Assembly: GCA_021775955.1 (NCBI GenBank)
Contig: JAJFGU010000004.1
Location: forward strand, 124,001-188,000
Length of the DNA stretch: 64,000 bases
From: Alphaproteobacteria bacterium
Lineage (GTDB): Bacteria > Pseudomonadota > Alphaproteobacteria > Micavibrionales > Micavibrionaceae
Direction of reading: 5' to 3'
Shown here: piece by piece, positions 9,979-18,820 of the stretch
How the letters are laid out: each line of letters starts with the position of its first letter
How positions within the stretch are numbered: position 1 is the first letter of the stretch
The notes under the pieces: generated by a model
Database searches by the model: none
What the model was told of the DNA's origin: nothing
Seen by the model: only the letters and a program-made list of their open reading frames with translations
Made by a program: the position numbers and the translations under genes

Positions 9979-10445
9979 GACTTATATTATTAACATTTCT
10001 ATTAAGTATAATTTTTTTACCAGCCCACGCCCAGGAAAGCAGCTCGGAAACGCTGTGCCGGTTGCTGCCGGAACACAAACCAAAACCGACAGACGGGGTG
10101 CAATATCTGGTCGGGATTGATGTGCACGGCAATCCGGTGGTGGCTGCGGATTTAAACCCGCCTTTGCCGGTTATGGATCAGGCCGTCATTATTCCGATCG
10201 AGGTCGATCTGGTGGAGCGCTTTACTCTGGATGTGCCGGACGGGGTGGAATTAAAGCCGAGCGTGGCGGTGATGAAAATCCACAAAGACGGGCGCGTTGA
10301 ATATAACGGCCAGGATGTCTCGAATGAGGCGTATTACCTTTGCGGCAAGGGAGAGCTGCCGGAGCCGGAAGCACCACAGGGTAGTGGACATAAGCCAGAT
10401 GATGCCGTACCATCCGGCGGTGTTATTGAAGGCCAGTACCCTTAG
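9975..10445 (+). CDS. Secreted or periplasmic protein of unknown function
   Basis: 156 residues with a clear Sec signal peptide (MRLILLTFLLSIIFLPAHAQ, cleavage after AHA near residue 19). The mature part is about 136 residues with two cysteines near residues 33 and 123 that could pair, and a Pro/Gly-rich tail. No family recognised. It is translationally coupled to the DUF1467 gene by a 4-base overlap. Its stop codon touches the left arm of the large palindrome at 10444. Confidence 0.8.
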   Translation: MRLILLTFLLSIIFLPAHAQESSSETLCRLLPEHKPKPTDGVQYLVGIDVHGNPVVAADLNPPLPVMDQAVIIPIEVDLVERFTLDVPDGVELKPSVAVMKIHKDGRVEYNGQDVSNEAYYLCGKGELPEPEAPQGSGHKPDDAVPSGGVIEGQYP

Positions 10446-10590
10446 CCATTGTTAATAAAGTTCGATAAATGGCCTGCAAACTCTAAATTTCTGCGCTTCC
10501 GGTTCGCATGTACGTCAAAGTACATTTGCACTTCCGGTTCTCGAAATTTAAAGTTTTCAGCGCATTTCTCTTTCTTTATTAACAATGGCT
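10444..10590. repeat. 147-base nested palindrome upstream of proS
   Basis: Perfect 17-base outer arms AGCCATTGTTAATAAAG (10444-10460) and its complement (10574-10590). Inside are 14-base arms with one mismatch (10478-10491 with 10543-10556) and an apical TGTAC/GTACA stem (10509-10513 with 10520-10524). CTTCCGGTTC occurs as a direct repeat on both sides of the apex. It ends 31 bases before the proS ATG, so it would form a long hairpin in the proS leader or DNA cruciform. The palindrome upstream of lexA (40711-40816) has the same plan. Confidence 0.85.
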
Positions 10591-10621
10591 GATTTTTCTG
10601 GAATGATATTTTGAGAGTTTT

Positions 10622-12070
10622 ATGAGCAAAAAAGCAAAAACAGCGATTACCCCGACGCGGGAAGAGAATTTCCCCGACTGGTATCAGGAGGTCATCAAGG
10701 CCGCCGATATGGCGGAGAACTCGCCTGTGCGCGGCTGTATGATTATCAAGCCCTATGGCTATGCGCTGTGGGAGAATATGCAGAGCGTGTTTGACGGTAT
10801 GATCAAGGCGCTTGGCGTGCGCAACGCTTATTTTCCGCTGCTGATTCCGCTCAGCTTTATCAGCCGCGAGGCCGAGCATGTCGAAGGCTTTGCCAAAGAA
10901 TGTGCGGTGGTGACGCATCACAGGTTAGAGGCAGGCGAAGACGGCGCGTTGGTTCCAGCCGCGCCGCTGGAGGAGCCTTTGGTCATTCGTCCAACATCAG
11001 AGACCATTATCGGCGATGCGATGTCGCGCTGGGTGCAGTCTTATCGTGATTTGCCTTTGAAGCTGAACCAGTGGTGCAATGTGATGCGCTGGGAAATGCG
11101 GCCACGGATGTTTTTGCGGACTTCGGAATTTCTCTGGCAGGAGGGTCATAACGCTCTTGAAACCGAGGAGGAAGCCAAGGAAGACGCGCGTAAAATGTTG
11201 GAGGTTTATGCCGATTTTGCCGAAAACTCGCTGGCCATTCCGGTGATCAAGGGCGAAAAGACGGCAGATGAGCGTTTCCCCGGTGCTGATATCACCCTGA
11301 CGATTGAAGCGATGATGCAGGACGGCAAGGCTTTGCAGGCCGGGACCTCGCATTATCTGGGTCAGAATTTTTCCAAGAGCTGCGGCATCAAATTTCAGGG
11401 CCGCGAGGGGCAGGAGGAATTCGCCTATACCACCAGCTGGGGCATTTCGACGCGGCTGATCGGGGCGATGATCATGGCCCATGGCGACGATGATGGGATG
11501 ATTATGCCGCCGCGTGTCGCGCCCTATCACGTGGCGATTATTCCGATTTTGAAGGACGATCAGGATAGCGCCGCTGTTTTGGATTATGCGGAAAATCTGG
11601 CGGCGCAGCTGACGAAGCGCGGCATTCGCCCGCATCTCGATAGCTCGGATGAGCGCACGCCGAACAAGATGTGGGATGCAATCAAAAAAGGTATTCCTTT
11701 GCGGGTTGAAATCGGTGGCCGTGAAGTCGAAGAGGGGACTCTGACCCATGTGCGGCGTGATCTTGGCCGCGACAGCAAAGCCAGTTGCAGCGTTGCGGAG
11801 TTTGTGGAGAAGGCGCAAGATTTGCTCGATCAAATCCATGATGAGCTGTTCCGCCGCGCGTCTGTCTTCCGCGATGAGCGTATTCATGATGTCGCCGATC
11901 TGGCTGGCGTGGAAGAATTCTTTAAGAACGACGGTGTTGGTTTTGTGAAGATCGATGCTGATAAAATTGCCGATGCTGAGTTTGAACGGATCGCAAAAGA
12001 GCATTCGCTCACCGCGCGCTGTATGCCGCTTGATGAAAGCAGCAAGGTTATTATCGGGAAGGCTTATTAA
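10622..12070 (+). CDS. proS: Prolyl-tRNA synthetase, archaeal/eukaryotic type
   Basis: Class II synthetase charging tRNA-Pro in the cytoplasm. 482 residues. The N-terminus (NFPDWYQEVIKAADMAENSP, GCMIIKPYGYALWENMQ) and the catalytic motifs (LVIRPTSETIIG, LRTSEFLWQEGH, YTTSWGISTRLIGAMIMAHG) match the archaeal/eukaryotic-like ProRS. There is no editing insert between motifs 2 and 3, the anticodon domain is followed by the typical C-terminal extension, and the protein ends in a tyrosine. Most alphaproteobacteria carry a bacterial-type ProRS at this same locus (proS-lolC-lolD-dnaE), so this looks like replacement in place. Confidence 0.93.
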   Translation: MSKKAKTAITPTREENFPDWYQEVIKAADMAENSPVRGCMIIKPYGYALWENMQSVFDGMIKALGVRNAYFPLLIPLSFISREAEHVEGFAKECAVVTHHRLEAGEDGALVPAAPLEEPLVIRPTSETIIGDAMSRWVQSYRDLPLKLNQWCNVMRWEMRPRMFLRTSEFLWQEGHNALETEEEAKEDARKMLEVYADFAENSLAIPVIKGEKTADERFPGADITLTIEAMMQDGKALQAGTSHYLGQNFSKSCGIKFQGREGQEEFAYTTSWGISTRLIGAMIMAHGDDDGMIMPPRVAPYHVAIIPILKDDQDSAAVLDYAENLAAQLTKRGIRPHLDSSDERTPNKMWDAIKKGIPLRVEIGGREVEEGTLTHVRRDLGRDSKASCSVAEFVEKAQDLLDQIHDELFRRASVFRDERIHDVADLAGVEEFFKNDGVGFVKIDADKIADAEFERIAKEHSLTARCMPLDESSKVIIGKAY

Positions 12071-12162
12071 TAATCAATATTTTTTCTTGCAGAAGCAGTG
12101 CATTTTCTATAAAAACTATAATCTGCAATTTATAGAATAATATTTGAGTAAAGGATAGATTT

Positions 12163-12714
12163 ATGAGTAGTACAGCAACTCCCTCTACCAACCTTTCTGA
12201 TTTGTTTTTTAATACAGCAAAAACACTTAGGTCTTTGGCGCACACTGCCAATAGTCGTGGCTTTGACGAGCAGGGGTTTAATTATAGGATCAAATACCCT
12301 CAAGGGGCGATTGCGTTGCTGGCACCTCCGGTTCCAAATAGGAATGGTAAGTCTATACTGTATGTGCCTAATGAAGAGGACCATAAATTAAGGGAAGAAT
12401 TGGCAACATTTGTCTTTTCTTTGGCTGATGCCGATCTTGATCAGCTCGAGAGTATAGCTGCTAAAATTGAATCTGAAACTGGTATCGGTGTAGTTGTTAA
12501 GTACAACAATGCTGCTTATGCCTTAGATCGTGTTGGGATTGATACAAAAATTAATGGAATTAAACCTCTAGGCCCTATCTTGTTTGGAGAAAGCATGGTT
12601 CCTGAAGCCAGAGAAATTTTAAATAGGCTTGAAGAAGATCGCCCCGACTGGGAAAAATACCCTCCGGTTAAGCCCTTCGAGTATTTGCTTTCAACCCCAG
12701 CAGCCAATAAGTAA
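12163..12714 (+). CDS. Orphan protein, 183 residues
   Basis: No family recognised. It appears soluble: no signal peptide or membrane helix. A mixed N-terminal half is followed by a helical, acidic segment (LADADLDQLESIAAKIESET near residues 87-106). The DNA is visibly more AT-rich than proS and lolC on either side. AAAGGA precedes the ATG at 12163. It stands alone between proS and lolC, which are normally close neighbours, so it looks like a lineage-specific insertion. Confidence 0.75.
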   Translation: MSSTATPSTNLSDLFFNTAKTLRSLAHTANSRGFDEQGFNYRIKYPQGAIALLAPPVPNRNGKSILYVPNEEDHKLREELATFVFSLADADLDQLESIAAKIESETGIGVVVKYNNAAYALDRVGIDTKINGIKPLGPILFGESMVPEAREILNRLEEDRPDWEKYPPVKPFEYLLSTPAANK

Positions 12715-12760
12715 AAATTTCCTATAGAACGCAAGCCGTATTTCTGAGAAGGTAGCAATT

Positions 12761-14002
12761 ATGTTCTCACCTTTCGAACGCATGGTCGCCTGGCGGTATC
12801 TTCGCTCCAAAAAAGCGGAAGGCTTTGTTTCGGTTATTGCTGGGTTCTCCTTTGCCGGGATTATGCTCGGCGTGGCAACGCTGATTATCGTCATGAGCGT
12901 GATGAACGGCTTTCGCCAGGAGTTGTTCGACCGCATTCTCGGCCTTAACGGCCATATGAACGTCTATGCCTATAATGGCGAGATGGATTATTACGAAGAA
13001 ATGCGCGCCAGCCTTTTGCCCATAGAGGGCGTCAAAGAGGTCATACCGATCATCGAAGGACAATCGCTGGTGTCTTACGCTGGCAACTCAAGCGGGGTGA
13101 TGGTGCGCGGCATGAAGCCGATTGATTTTAACGAGCGCGAGACTTTGCGCAGTTCCATCATTCAGGGAGAGCTTGCGGATTTTAGCGGCAGCAAGATCGC
13201 GCTGGGGAAAGTTCTCGCCGCCAAGCTGAGAGTGGTTCCTGGCGATAAGGTCAATTTGATGTCGCCCAAGGTGAGGTCCACGCCGTTTGGATCGATTCCG
13301 CGTCAGCGCGCCTATGAGGTAGGCACGATTTTCGATGTCGATATGTATGAATACAATAAGGGCTTTGTCTTTATGCCGCTGGAGGCGGCGCAGAAATTCT
13401 TTCAGTATCCGGGGGCGGTGACGGGGCTGGAGATTTTTATTGACGACCCGGATGATCTGGATGTGGTGCGCCATTCGGTCGCGCTCGAAATTGATGGTCG
13501 CGCCGGAGTTTATGACTGGCGCGATACCAATCAGAGCTTTTTCAATGCGCTGGAGATCGAGCGCAATGTGATGTTCCTGATTTTGACACTGATTATTCTT
13601 GTGGCGGCGTTTAATATTATTTCCTCGATGATTATGCTGGTCAAAGACAAGGGCCATGACATTGCGATCATGCGTACCATGGGGGCGAAGCGTTCTTCTA
13701 TGCTCAAGATTTTTATTCTCACCGGCGCCAGTATCGGTTTTGTCGGCACGATGGTCGGTGCGGCGGTGGGGATTGCCTTTGCGCTGAATATTGATTCCAT
13801 TCGTCATTGGCTGGAGAGCCTCACGGGATGGACAATTTGGGAGGCGGAAATACGCTGGCTGTCGCAAATCCCGGCGGAGATCGACTGGAGCGAAGTGAGC
13901 ACGGTTTTGATTATGGCGTTTACGCTCTCTATTCTGGCTACGCTCTATCCGGCCTGGCGCGCGGCACGTTTGGACCCAGTGGAGGCGCTAAGGTATGAGT
14001 AG
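12761..14002 (+). CDS. lolC: Lipoprotein-releasing ABC transporter permease LolC/E
   Basis: Inner-membrane permease of the Lol system, which extracts outer-membrane lipoproteins for LolA. 413 residues with the MacB/FtsX plan: one N-terminal helix (about 25-48), a large periplasmic domain (about 50-265) and three C-terminal helices (about 268-295, 320-340, 380-400). The motif FVSVIAGFSFAGIMLGVATL is typical of LolC/LolE. Only one permease gene is present with lolD, as is usual in alphaproteobacteria, so the complex is probably a homodimer. lolD lies 484 bases downstream, beyond the GIY-YIG element. Confidence 0.94.
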   Translation: MFSPFERMVAWRYLRSKKAEGFVSVIAGFSFAGIMLGVATLIIVMSVMNGFRQELFDRILGLNGHMNVYAYNGEMDYYEEMRASLLPIEGVKEVIPIIEGQSLVSYAGNSSGVMVRGMKPIDFNERETLRSSIIQGELADFSGSKIALGKVLAAKLRVVPGDKVNLMSPKVRSTPFGSIPRQRAYEVGTIFDVDMYEYNKGFVFMPLEAAQKFFQYPGAVTGLEIFIDDPDDLDVVRHSVALEIDGRAGVYDWRDTNQSFFNALEIERNVMFLILTLIILVAAFNIISSMIMLVKDKGHDIAIMRTMGAKRSSMLKIFILTGASIGFVGTMVGAAVGIAFALNIDSIRHWLESLTGWTIWEAEIRWLSQIPAEIDWSEVSTVLIMAFTLSILATLYPAWRAARLDPVEALRYE

Positions 14003-14014
14003 TTTAAAGCCACC

Positions 14015-14475
14015 GTCATCCCGGAAATTGTTTCTGAGCGAAGCGATGGACGATTATCCGGGATTTATGCCGTATGAATTTCAAATGGCAAAAGCGCCGG
14101 ATCAGGTCCGGCGTGACGACAAATGAAAAGAACCCATGAAACAGTTTTATGTTTATATTTTGGCAAGCAAAAGAGGAGGCTTCCTTTATATTGGTCTGAC
14201 ATCTGATTTGCCCAAAAGAATTTGGGAACATAGAAACGCTATAATGGACGGGCATACAAAAAAATACAGCATAAAAAGACTGGTTTATTATGAGGTTTAC
14301 GATAATTTTGAAGCTGCAGAGCAGCGGGAAAAGAAATTAAAACGCTGGCGGCGCAAATGGAAAGAAGAGTTGATTGAGAAAGATAATCCGGAATGGAACG
14401 ATTTATTCAAAAAAACAGCAGCCTGAGAGTAAGGCGGCATAAATCCCGGATCGCCTTGCAGGCGTCCGGGATGAC
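14015..14475. mobile_element. Candidate mobile unit: twin-hairpin repeat with GIY-YIG nuclease gene as cargo
   Basis: Ends are GTCATCCCGG (14015-14024) and its exact complement CCGGGATGAC (14466-14475). A second perfect inverted pair, ATCCGGGATTTATGCC (14056-14071) and its complement (14436-14451), lies just inside. Each end is itself a hairpin (ATCCCGG with CCGGGAT), facing inward, as in the family's gene-free copies, but here the spacer holds the nuclease gene. It separates lolC from lolD. Mobility is inferred from layout; no target-site duplication was identified. Confidence 0.65.
14136..14426 (+). CDS. GIY-YIG single-domain endonuclease
   Basis: 96 residues consisting of one GIY-YIG nuclease domain. 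YVYIL (residues 4-8) and FLYIGLTSDLPKRIWEHR (residues 16-33) carry the GIY and YIG motifs and the catalytic arginine. The glutamate-bearing AAEQREKKLKRWRRKWKEEL follows near residues 62-81. It belongs to the UvrC-N-like, UPF0213-type family, whose members occur widely and whose role is unsettled. The ribosome-binding site is weak. It is enclosed by inverted hairpin repeats (14015-14475), which suggests it cuts at, or spreads, that repeat. Confidence 0.9.
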   Translation: MKQFYVYILASKRGGFLYIGLTSDLPKRIWEHRNAIMDGHTKKYSIKRLVYYEVYDNFEAAEQREKKLKRWRRKWKEELIEKDNPEWNDLFKKTAA

Positions 14476-14486
14476 GGGAGAGGGGT

Positions 14487-15215
14487 ATGAGTGATCCGCA
14501 GGCAGTGATGGACGAGCCGCCGCCCCACCCTATGGAAGGGGAGGTTCTGCTCAAGATCGAGGGGCTAAACAAAAGCTTCAAACAGGGCGGCAATGAGCTG
14601 CATGTCCTACAGAATTTAAGCATGCGCGTGGCCGGGGGCGAAATTGTCGCACTGGTCGGGCCCAGTGGGTCGGGGAAATCAACCTTGATGCAAATCGCCG
14701 GGTTGCTCGATGCGCCGACATCGGGGCAGATTCTGATTAACGCTCAGGCCACAGAGAAAATGAACGATGCCGCGCGGACCAAATTGCGGCTGAGTACGAT
14801 TGGATTTATCTACCAATTCCATCATTTGCTGCCCGAATTTACGGCGCTGGAAAATGTGTCCCTGCCGCAAATTATTGCTGGGAAATCCAAGAAAGAGGCC
14901 AGAGAGAAAGCGGCCTCTTTGCTCGAAAGTTTGGGGCTTGGTGAGCGATTAACGCACAGGCCCGGCAAGCTGTCCGGTGGAGAGCAACAACGCGTGGCGA
15001 TTGCGCGTGCTCTGGCCAATGATCCGATGCTGCTTTTTGCCGATGAGCCGACCGGGAATCTGGATACAAAAACCTCGGAAGAGGTGTTTGAGGTGCTGCT
15101 CGAGCAGGTCAGGCAGCGCGGGATCGGCGCTCTGATCGCCACCCATAACATGGATCTGGCCGAGCAGATGGATAGAGTGCTCGAGCTTAAGGCTGGCCGG
15201 ATCGTGCCCTTCTAA
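14487..15215 (+). CDS. lolD: Lipoprotein-releasing ABC transporter ATPase LolD
   Basis: Cytoplasmic ATPase driving LolC/E. 242 residues. Walker A GPSGSGKST near residues 57-65, signature LSGGEQQRVAIARAL near residues 159-173, Walker B LLFADEPTGNLD directly after, and an H-loop in ATHNMDLAEQMDR. The N-terminus has about 18 extra residues (DEPPPHPMEGE) before the core; GAGAGGGG upstream of 14487 supports this start. It is separated from lolC by the repeat-nuclease element and followed by another repeat copy before dnaE. Confidence 0.95.
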   Translation: MSDPQAVMDEPPPHPMEGEVLLKIEGLNKSFKQGGNELHVLQNLSMRVAGGEIVALVGPSGSGKSTLMQIAGLLDAPTSGQILINAQATEKMNDAARTKLRLSTIGFIYQFHHLLPEFTALENVSLPQIIAGKSKKEAREKAASLLESLGLGERLTHRPGKLSGGEQQRVAIARALANDPMLLFADEPTGNLDTKTSEEVFEVLLEQVRQRGIGALIATHNMDLAEQMDRVLELKAGRIVPF

Positions 15216-15221
15216 CCCGCT

Positions 15222-15288
15222 GTCATCCCGGCGCAGGCCGGGATCTTCCGGCTCTGAAGAACAAGATCCCGGCCTGCGCCGGGATGAC
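15222..15288. repeat. Twin-hairpin interspersed repeat, copy 3
   Basis: The cleanest copy: 26-base arms, perfect reverse complements (15222-15247 and 15263-15288), separated by 15 bases. Each arm folds by itself (ATCCCGG with CCGGGAT around CGCAGG). It begins 7 bases after the lolD stop. A further GGGATGAC follows at 15298. Confidence 0.95.
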
Positions 15289-15336
15289 GAGGGAGGTCGG
15301 GATGACAAGGAAGTACGGCCCTGCTAATCTCTCATT

Positions 15337-18300
15337 ATGAATCACCCTGCGTTTGTGCATCTGCATCTGCATTCGGCGTTTTCCCTGGCGGAAGGCGCGC
15401 TTAAGATCGATGATCTGATCGGTTTGTGCCGCGAACGGAAAATGCCCGCTGTCGCGGTTACAGACACCAATAATCTTTTTGGCGCCATGGAATTTGCGGT
15501 TGCCGCGCGCAAGGGCGGTGTTCAGCCGATTATTGGCTGTCAGGTTGAGATCGGCGAGGACGGCCATCAAGTAGTTTTGCTGGCGCAAAGTGAAGCCGGC
15601 TATCGCAATCTGTGTAAGGTCATTAGCGATGCTTATCTTCATGGCGATTCACAGGAAGCAGTCAGCGTCGATTTACAGGCGCTCTTTGATCACGCTGAGG
15701 GCTTGATCTGTCTGAGCGGGGGAATGGCCGGGCCGGTTAATCAGCTTTTGCTCCATCATCAGCAAAAAGAAGCGGAAGAATTTCTGTTATCCCTCAAGAA
15801 GAATTTTGCCGGGCGGCTTTATATTGAGCTGCAACGCCATGGCTTGGCGGAAGAAGAGAAGGTCGAAGAAGCGCTGATTGATCTGGCTTACGCCCATGAT
15901 ATTCCGCTGGTTGCCACCAATGATTGTTATTTTGCCGATCCGGGTTCGCATGAGGCCCATGATGCGCTGCTGTGTATTGCCGGCGGGCGCTATATCACCG
16001 AAGAGGACCGGCGCAGGGTCACAAGGCAGCACTATTTTAAATCTGCGCAGGAGATGACGGCTCTTTTTGAAGATGTGCCCGAGGCGATTCAAAACACAGC
16101 CGTGATTGCGCAGCGCTGTTCTTTTCTTCTTGAGCCGATCCAGCCAATCCTGCCGCCGTTTAAAACCGAAGGCGGGCATTCCGAGGAAGAAGAGCTGGAA
16201 GGCGAGGCCAGAAAAGGACTGGAGTGGCGGCTGGAGAATTTTGCCGAGGGCGAAGACCCCCAGCCCTATAAAGAGCGGCTGGATTACGAACTGGGCGTGA
16301 TCAATCAAATGGGGTTTGCCGGGTATTTCCTGATCGTGTCGGATTTCATCAAATGGGCCAAGGATCATAATATTCCGGTCGGGCCGGGCAGGGGCTCTGG
16401 TGCGGGCTCGGTTGTGTCCTGGGCGCTGAAGATCACCGACCTTGACCCCTTGCGCTATGGCCTTCTGTTTGAACGGATGCTGAATCCCGAGCGTGTGTCG
16501 ATGCCTGACTTTGATATCGATTTTTGTCAGGATCGCCGCGACGAGGTGATCCGTTATGTGCAGGAGCGCTATGGCTATGATCATGTCGCGCAGATCATCA
16601 CCTTCGGAAAGCTACAGGCGCGTGCGGTTGTAAGGGATGTCGGGCGGGTGCTGCAAATGCCGTACGGGCTTGTCGACCGCATTGCCAAGATGATCCCGAA
16701 CAATCCGGCTCAGCCGATGACGCTGGCGGAATCTTTGGCGCAGGACGAGGAGCTGCGCAAGGAAGCGGGCAAGGATGATACTAACAAAAAACTTATCAAT
16801 ATCGCCCTGAAGCTGGAGGGGCTGTATCGCCATGCCTCCACCCACGCCGCCGGGGTGGTGATTGGTGACCGGCCTCTGCATGAATTGTTGCCGCTTTACC
16901 GCGATCCGCGCTCGGATATGCCGGTGACGCAGTTCAACATGAAATATGTTGAGCCGGCGGGGCTGGTGAAATTTGACTTCCTTGGTCTTAAAAACATGAC
17001 GGTGATCCAAAAAGCGGTCGAGTTCATCGAAGCGGGGCGCGGGGAAAAGATCGATATCCTCAAAGTCCCGATGGAGGATGAAAAGACGTACGAGATGCTT
17101 GCGCGCGGGGAAAACACCGGGGTGTTCCAGATGGAAAGTGCGGGGATGCGTGATCTCGGGCGGCAGATGAAGCTTAGCCATTTTGAGCATATTATTGCTG
17201 TTGTTGCGCTCTACCGGCCCGGTCCGATGGAAAATATCCCGAAATATCTCGCCTGTCTGAAGGGTGAGGAAGAGATCGATTACATGCATCCCAAGCTCCA
17301 GCCTATTTTGGAAGACACCTATGGCGTGATGATCTATCAGGAGCAGGTCATGCAGGCGGCGCAGATACTGGCGGGCTATACGCTGGGCGGGGCTGATTTG
17401 CTACGCCGGGCGATGGGTAAAAAGATCAAGGCCGAAATGGATGCCCAGCGCGAGATGTTCGTAAAAGGCGCCAAAGAACATAATGATGTGCCCGAAGGCC
17501 AGGCCAACCATATTTTCGATCAGATTGCCAAATTCGCCGGGTATGGGTTTAACAAGGCGCACTCGGCCGGCTATGGGTTGATTGCCTACTGGACGGCGTG
17601 GCTCAAGGCGAATTACCCGGAAGAATTTATGGCGGCGTCAATGACGCTGGATTTTGGCAATACGGATAAGCTCAGTATTTTTAAGCAGGACCTCGACCGG
17701 CTGGAGATTGAATTGCTGCCGCCCGATATCAATGCGTCCTTCCCGGATTTCGCCGTGGAGGGAGATGGTATTCGCTATGCCTTGGCGGCTTTGAAGGGCG
17801 TGGGTGAAGCGGCCATGGAGCATATTATTGAGGAGCGCACGGCCAATGGTCCCTACAAATCCCTTGAAGATTTCACCATGCGGCTTGACCCAAAAGCCAT
17901 GAACAAGCGGCAATTCGAGCAGCTTGCCTGCGCCGGGGCGTTTGAATGTCTGAACCCCAGCCGGGCCAAAGTTCATGCCGGGACAGAAATGATTTTGCGC
18001 CATGCGCATGCGCTGTCCGATGAACGTGAGTCCGGTCAGGTCAGCTTATTCGGTGAGGGCGGCGAAAACACGCTGGGGATGCCGGAGCTTCCAAGTGTCC
18101 AGGAATGGGACCCGCTGGAAAAGCTGGGGCGGGAATTCGGCGCCATCGGGTTTTATTTATCGGCCCATCCGCTGGACACCAGAACGGAGCAGCTCAAACG
18201 TATGGGCATTACCGGCTATACCAAAGTGGTGGAGAAGCTGGGCAATATCTCTGCGCTGCGGGTGCAGATGGCCGGGGTGCTTTTGAAGAAACAGGAGAAA

Positions 18301-18753
18301 GTGTCGCAAAAAAGCGGCAACAAATATGCGTTTTTACAGCTTTCCGACCCCAGCGGCTTGTTTGAGGTGACCTTGTTTTCCGAGCTTTTATTCCAGTGCC
18401 GCGAGCATCTTGAGACGGGTCAGGCGCTGCTGCTGACCGTCGATGCTGAGCAGCGCGAGGATCAGCTGCGCTTTACCGCGCAGGCCGTGGCACCGCTCGA
18501 TGCGTCTTTGGAGGGTAAGATCAAAGAGGTGCATATTCACCTGTCGCATCCTTCCTCCAGCGCCGGGCCAATGGCCAAATTAAAGGAATTTCTCGATATT
18601 GAAGGGCCGGGCAGCACCAGAATCCAGCTCTTTGTCGATATTGAAGGGGAGCGGACGGCTGAAATCAACCTTCCCGGACGCTGGTCCTTAAGTTCGAAGG
18701 CCCGTAATGTCCTGCGCGGGGTTGAGGGTGTTGAGGGTATTTCGGAAGTTTAA
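15337..18753 (+). CDS. dnaE: DNA polymerase III subunit alpha
   Basis: Replicative polymerase catalytic subunit, 1138 residues, the DnaE1 size. PHP domain from residue 5 (FVHLHLHSAFSLAEGALK). The palm has GPGRGSGAGSVVSWAL near residues 348-363 and the metal-binding aspartates in MPDFDIDFCQDRRDEVI near residues 388-404. Helix-hairpin-helix region near 800-860 and an OB-fold near 990-1060 (ISALRVQMAGVLLKKQEK). No obvious ribosome-binding site precedes the ATG at 15337. It lies 121 bases after lolD, and the lolD-dnaE order is conserved in the class. Confidence 0.97.
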   Translation: MNHPAFVHLHLHSAFSLAEGALKIDDLIGLCRERKMPAVAVTDTNNLFGAMEFAVAARKGGVQPIIGCQVEIGEDGHQVVLLAQSEAGYRNLCKVISDAYLHGDSQEAVSVDLQALFDHAEGLICLSGGMAGPVNQLLLHHQQKEAEEFLLSLKKNFAGRLYIELQRHGLAEEEKVEEALIDLAYAHDIPLVATNDCYFADPGSHEAHDALLCIAGGRYITEEDRRRVTRQHYFKSAQEMTALFEDVPEAIQNTAVIAQRCSFLLEPIQPILPPFKTEGGHSEEEELEGEARKGLEWRLENFAEGEDPQPYKERLDYELGVINQMGFAGYFLIVSDFIKWAKDHNIPVGPGRGSGAGSVVSWALKITDLDPLRYGLLFERMLNPERVSMPDFDIDFCQDRRDEVIRYVQERYGYDHVAQIITFGKLQARAVVRDVGRVLQMPYGLVDRIAKMIPNNPAQPMTLAESLAQDEELRKEAGKDDTNKKLINIALKLEGLYRHASTHAAGVVIGDRPLHELLPLYRDPRSDMPVTQFNMKYVEPAGLVKFDFLGLKNMTVIQKAVEFIEAGRGEKIDILKVPMEDEKTYEMLARGENTGVFQMESAGMRDLGRQMKLSHFEHIIAVVALYRPGPMENIPKYLACLKGEEEIDYMHPKLQPILEDTYGVMIYQEQVMQAAQILAGYTLGGADLLRRAMGKKIKAEMDAQREMFVKGAKEHNDVPEGQANHIFDQIAKFAGYGFNKAHSAGYGLIAYWTAWLKANYPEEFMAASMTLDFGNTDKLSIFKQDLDRLEIELLPPDINASFPDFAVEGDGIRYALAALKGVGEAAMEHIIEERTANGPYKSLEDFTMRLDPKAMNKRQFEQLACAGAFECLNPSRAKVHAGTEMILRHAHALSDERESGQVSLFGEGGENTLGMPELPSVQEWDPLEKLGREFGAIGFYLSAHPLDTRTEQLKRMGITGYTKVVEKLGNISALRVQMAGVLLKKQEKVSQKSGNKYAFLQLSDPSGLFEVTLFSELLFQCREHLETGQALLLTVDAEQREDQLRFTAQAVAPLDASLEGKIKEVHIHLSHPSSSAGPMAKLKEFLDIEGPGSTRIQLFVDIEGERTAEINLPGRWSLSSKARNVLRGVEGVEGISEV

Positions 18754-18760
18754 AAAACCC

Positions 18761-18789
18761 TTGCTTTTTCAGAATACTGACCTTATAGA
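18761..18789 (+). promoter_or_regulatory. Sigma-70-like promoter for the small orphan pair
   Basis: TTGCTT (18761-18766), 17-base spacer, TATAGA (18784-18789), immediately after dnaE and 31 bases ahead of the 30-residue frame. Confidence 0.45.
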
Positions 18790-18820
18790 TATGACAATCT
18801 AAAAAGAGGAGAGTAATGAT

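Noticed and set aside
10997-12004. 335-codon open frame antisense to proS
   Set aside because: It lies wholly inside the clearly recognised proS gene, shows no family motif and reads as low-quality antisense sequence caused by codon bias.
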